Positions 61,259-64,000 of a stretch of 64,000 nucleotides of DNA are shown here, piece after piece. The notes below the pieces were generated by a model. That model saw only the letters and a program-made list of their open reading frames with translations, was not told the DNA's origin and did no database searches. Numbering within the stretch: position 1 is the first letter of the stretch; the number at the start of each line of letters is the position of its first letter. The stretch covers positions 55,455-119,454 of the forward strand of contig NZ_FQZG01000004.1 in the NCBI RefSeq assembly GCF_900141915.1, written 5' to 3'. A program made the translations under genes and the position numbers. Source of the DNA: Tessaracoccus bendigoensis DSM 12906 (GTDB taxonomy: Bacteria; Actinomycetota; Actinomycetes; Propionibacteriales; Propionibacteriaceae).

Positions 61259-62971
61259 TCAGGGGAGGAGCCAGCTGAGCACTGGGGTGGACATGAGGCC
61301 GGAGATGAGGCAGAGCAGGACGAGCAGCACGAGGCTCCACCCGATGATGCGACGCAGGATGAGCGACTCCGAACCGGGCTGCCCGATCGCCGTGGCAGCG
61401 ATGGTCAGCGACTGCGGCGAGATCATCTTCCCGACCACGCCGCCTGCCGCGCTGGATCCGACAAGCAGGGCGCGCATCGAATCCGTGCCGAGGTGGCTGC
61501 CGGGGCCGATCTCGGCTCCGACGCCGGACTGGAGGCCGGAGAACAGGATGTTCGCGGAGGTGTCCGATCCGGTGAGGTAGGTGCCCAGCCAGCCGAGTAC
61601 TGGGGCGAAGAACGGGTAGGCCACCCCGACGCCTGCGAGGAACAGGCCGAGCGCGAGGGTCTGACCGGAGTCGCCCATCACGTAGGCCAGGGCGACGACC
61701 GAACCGATCGTCAGCATCGCGAAGCGCATCTTCTTCACGTTGATCCAGAGGATCTTGAAGATCTGCGTCAGCGGCATGCGGTAGATCAGGCCCGTGAGGA
61801 TCGCGACCAGCGCCAGGAGGATGCCGGGCGTTGAGGCCCATGCGAAGGTGTAGGTCTGGTGCGCCGCCGCCTCACCTGCGCTGTTGAGGAGGCCGCTGAG
61901 CCCGGGCCATGCGAACTGCAGGTCGGTGGAGGCGAGGACCGCCTTGATCGGCGGGATGGCAGCAATCCCGAACACGATGATGACCAGGAGGTAGGGGACC
62001 AACGCCATCACGATCCGACGGCTTGTGAGAGGGGTCTCGGTCACCGCCTCGGTGAGCGTCGTGCCAGCATCGGGGGCGGGCTTCGAAGGCGTTCCTCCGG
62101 AGGTTTCCGGGGCGGTCGCTGTGGTGGAGCCGCCCGGCTTCCACACCTTGAGGAACGCGATGCCGACGCCGACGCTGACAACCGCCGCGAACACCTCTGT
62201 CAGGTTGTACAGCGGTGTGGCCGACACGATCCACTTGGTGATCCCGAAGCTGATCCCGACGACCAGACCAAAGGGCCAGACCTCCTTCAGGCCCTTCTTC
62301 CCATCCATGACGAGCAGGAGCAGGAACGGCACGACAAGGCACAGCATCGCCGTCATGCGGCCGGTGATGGGCGAGATGTCGAGGACGTCCTCGAAGCCAC
62401 CGGTCTTGGCTGCCATCAACACGGGGAGCCCGACGGCGCCGAACGCCACAGGGACGGTGTTGGCCAGGAGCGCCACCAGTGCGGACTTGATCGGCTCGAA
62501 GCCGATTGCCAGCAGCATCGCCGCCGTGATCGCCACCGGGGCACCGAACCCGGCGAGCGCCTCCAACAGTCCACCGAAGCAGAAGGTGATCAGGAGCGCC
62601 AGAACCCGCTTGTCGTCGCTGATCAGGAAGAAGGTGCGGCGCAGGTCGTCGAACCGGCCTGAATGGACCGTGACCTCGTACATCCAGATGGCGGTCACCA
62701 GGATCCACACGATGGGGAAGATGCCGTACAGGAAGCCGTGGGTGCTCGTGGCGAGCGCCATCGTCACCGGCATCCCGAAGGCCGTGATGGCGACGACCGC
62801 CGCCACTGCCCACGAGAAGGCACCGGCCATGTAGGCCTTCCAACGCAGGGCCCCGAGCGTGATCAGCATGGAGAAGATGGGCAGCGCAGCGAGTAGCGCG
62901 GAGAGCCACTGTTGCCCGAGCGGGTTGGTGGCCGGCTGGAAGGTGTCCAGAAGCATCGGTTCGAACTCCAT
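61259..62971 (-). CDS. lctP: L-lactate permease
   Basis: The 570-residue LctP-family transporter has about 13-14 membrane segments. The family segments GAPVAITAAMLLAIGF, NTVPVAFGAVGLP, GTYLTGSDTSANILF and SSAAGGVVGKMISPQ are visible. An Ala/Thr-rich cytoplasmic loop lies near residues 280-310. It is the first gene of the lactate operon, with LldR operators 11-40 bases before its start. Confidence 0.94.
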   Translation of the reverse strand: MEFEPMLLDTFQPATNPLGQQWLSALLAALPIFSMLITLGALRWKAYMAGAFSWAVAAVVAITAFGMPVTMALATSTHGFLYGIFPIVWILVTAIWMYEVTVHSGRFDDLRRTFFLISDDKRVLALLITFCFGGLLEALAGFGAPVAITAAMLLAIGFEPIKSALVALLANTVPVAFGAVGLPVLMAAKTGGFEDVLDISPITGRMTAMLCLVVPFLLLLVMDGKKGLKEVWPFGLVVGISFGITKWIVSATPLYNLTEVFAAVVSVGVGIAFLKVWKPGGSTTATAPETSGGTPSKPAPDAGTTLTEAVTETPLTSRRIVMALVPYLLVIIVFGIAAIPPIKAVLASTDLQFAWPGLSGLLNSAGEAAAHQTYTFAWASTPGILLALVAILTGLIYRMPLTQIFKILWINVKKMRFAMLTIGSVVALAYVMGDSGQTLALGLFLAGVGVAYPFFAPVLGWLGTYLTGSDTSANILFSGLQSGVGAEIGPGSHLGTDSMRALLVGSSAAGGVVGKMISPQSLTIAATAIGQPGSESLILRRIIGWSLVLLVLLCLISGLMSTPVLSWLLP

Positions 62972-62981
62972 CGTTCATGGT

Positions 62982-63011
62982 TGGTCAGACCAAAAAGGTC
63001 TGGTCTGACCA
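62982..63011. promoter_or_regulatory. Two LldR/LutR-type operators
   Basis: TGGTCAGACCA (62982-62992) and TGGTCTGACCA (63001-63011) are perfect 11-base palindromes. Both fit the FadR/LldR consensus TNGTNNNACNA at every fixed position. Together they make a 10-bp perfect inverted repeat (TGGTCAGACC...GGTCTGACCA). They sit between lctP and the divergent regulator. Confidence 0.82.
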
Positions 63012-63053
63012 TAATTCGGAACGTGGGGTCATGTCAATCCATACCCCATCACT

Positions 63054-63755
63054 ATGCGCAACAATTGGCCCATGACGACGGGTGGCTTCGAGCCGGTACT
63101 TGACTTCCTGACCGGGGAGATCCTCGACGGTCGGGTCGGGCCGGGTGACAGGCTGCCCACCGAGCGGGGGTTGGCGACGCAACTGGGAGCCAGCAGGAGC
63201 GCTGTGCGTGAGGCGATTAAGGTGCTCCAGGCGCAGGGCGTCATCACCTCGCACACGGGGCCGGGCGGTGGCACCAGGGTCACGGCACATCAGGGGCCGG
63301 CGCTCGGGAGGATGCTGAAGCTGCACGTCGCCCTCGATGCGATCTCGTTCGAAGAGGTCACCGAGACCCGCGTCGTCCTGGAGAGGGCAGCAGCACGGGC
63401 CGCAGCGGAGAGCTGTGATGATGAGGCTGCCGCTGAACTCGAGGGGATGCTGGAGCAAATGAGGGTCACCCTCGAGGCGGATGCCTACAACCGACTCGAC
63501 ACCGCCTTCCACGTGGCCATCGCCGGGCTGGGTGCGAACCGGCTGGTACGCGACGTCACCGTCGCGATCCGCGAGGCAGTTGCGAGGCCGATTCTGCAGG
63601 CCGAGCAGTTCCTACCGGAGTGGGAGGAGTTCCGTAGGGAGTTGAATGTGGAACACGAGGGGATACTGCAGGCGCTGCGGGCCGGCGACGGAAACCTCGC
63701 AGCCGACCGCTGCGAGGCACACATCCGTTCGGCGCACCACACACTGCTTCCGTGA
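63054..63755 (+). CDS. lldR: GntR/FadR-family regulator of lactate genes
   Basis: The 233-residue regulator has a winged HTH at about 16-75 (RLPTERGLATQLGASRSAVREA) and a FCD effector domain with the metal-binding pattern of this group: D and H within RLDTAFHVAI and the late HEGILQAL and H-containing HIRSAHH. LldR-type repressors release DNA when lactate binds. ATG at 63054 or 63072 could be the start; neither has a clear ribosome site. Divergent position and the matching operators support the lactate role. Confidence 0.85.
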   Translation: MRNNWPMTTGGFEPVLDFLTGEILDGRVGPGDRLPTERGLATQLGASRSAVREAIKVLQAQGVITSHTGPGGGTRVTAHQGPALGRMLKLHVALDAISFEEVTETRVVLERAAARAAAESCDDEAAAELEGMLEQMRVTLEADAYNRLDTAFHVAIAGLGANRLVRDVTVAIREAVARPILQAEQFLPEWEEFRRELNVEHEGILQALRAGDGNLAADRCEAHIRSAHHTLLP

Positions 63756-64000
63756 GAGACGTCCCTGCCCGGGGGCTCACATCCAGTGCTGGGTACACCG
63801 GATCGCCGTCGTCTGGAGGGGGACGGGCCGAGGTCCGGGTAGCGTTCGGCGCCTATCCGACCGGGTCTGGCTGGAGACGCTGTTAATAGATCCGGCTTCC
63901 TGGTCCCCACGGCAGAGAGCCGGAAAATCGACCAGTGGTCGATTCTGCTGTGTCTGACGTCGAGGATCGGCCACTGCCTACTGGCGACGCCGTGAATCCG
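63756..64000. other. Terminal non-coding stretch with a perfect palindrome
   Basis: No gene is supported in the last 245 bases. The only clear element is the palindrome at 63926-63944. It probably belongs to the promoter of a gene beyond the window. Confidence 0.5.
63926..63944. promoter_or_regulatory. 19-bp perfect palindrome, likely GntR-type operator
   Basis: AATCGACCAGTGGTCGATT has 9-base perfect arms around a central G. It reuses the GACCA/TGGTC half-sites of the LldR operators in the opposite order. Confidence 0.55.

Overview
The window is one contiguous piece of a high-GC Gram-positive chromosome and reads as core genome rather than an island. The gene neighbourhoods are classically actinobacterial: ftsK-rimO-pgsA-cinA-clgR-(DUF3046)-recA-recX; miaB-miaA-dapF-hflX-dinG-lexA-nrdR-nrdJ; mtrA-mtrB-lpqB-comF-hpf-secA; adnA-adnB. 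A CGAAC-N4-GTTCG type SOS box, a class II (B12) ribonucleotide reductase, RNase Y and a Lut-type lactate operon together suggest a Propionibacteriaceae-like member of the Propionibacteriales. I do not claim a genus.

Layout. 1-6.7 kb: end of ftsK, rimO, pgsA, cinA, a ClgR-like regulator, a divergent DeoR-type repressor with palindromic operators, DUF3046, then SOS-controlled recA-recX. 6.9-20 kb: RNase Y, an aldose-1-epimerase, a repeat-filled gap (9.46-9.74 kb), miaB, a 1,023-residue secreted protein made of two lectin-SGNH halves (the second half catalytically dead), a small MT0933-type protein, miaA, dapF, hflX and dinG. 20-24.9 kb: lexA, a divergent small SOS-controlled membrane protein in the ChiZ/DivS position, then nrdR-nrdJ behind two NrdR boxes.

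24.9-26.7 kb is the one visibly decayed stretch: a frameshifted dprA remnant, an orphan tandem-HTH protein, an array of ~20-bp repeats, a perfect 20-bp palindrome and copy A of a dispersed 63-bp repeat. 26.7-37.7 kb: a GPH-family sugar symporter, YqgE, MtrAB-LpqB, ComF, long-form HPF and SecA. 37.7-45 kb: a DUF6459 protein, a multipass membrane protein paired with a cupredoxin-like lipoprotein, repeat copy B, DUF6912, Ku, and small conserved actinobacterial genes, a PHP phosphoesterase and trpS. 45-58 kb: a DEAD-box helicase, DUF3107, a PP2C phosphatase, a LigD-type polymerase domain, the AdnAB helicase-nuclease, NudC, DUF7455 and a type IIA topoisomerase B subunit. 58-64 kb: lactate use (lctP-lutA-lutB-lutC) with a divergent LldR-type regulator and two perfect LldR operators.

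Genes that work together: DNA damage response and double-strand break repair (recA, recX, lexA, the SOS membrane protein, dinG, ku, LigD-type polymerase, adnAB); tRNA and ribosome modification or rescue (rimO, miaB, miaA, hflX, hpf); envelope signalling and secretion (mtrAB, lpqB, secA); lactate oxidation. A recurrent promoter pattern is visible: at least fourteen genes have a TANNNT-like -10 hexamer (one of them GATAGT) ending only 5-7 bases before the start codon, which predicts leaderless mRNAs. No tRNA, rRNA, CRISPR array, prophage or intact insertion sequence was seen.
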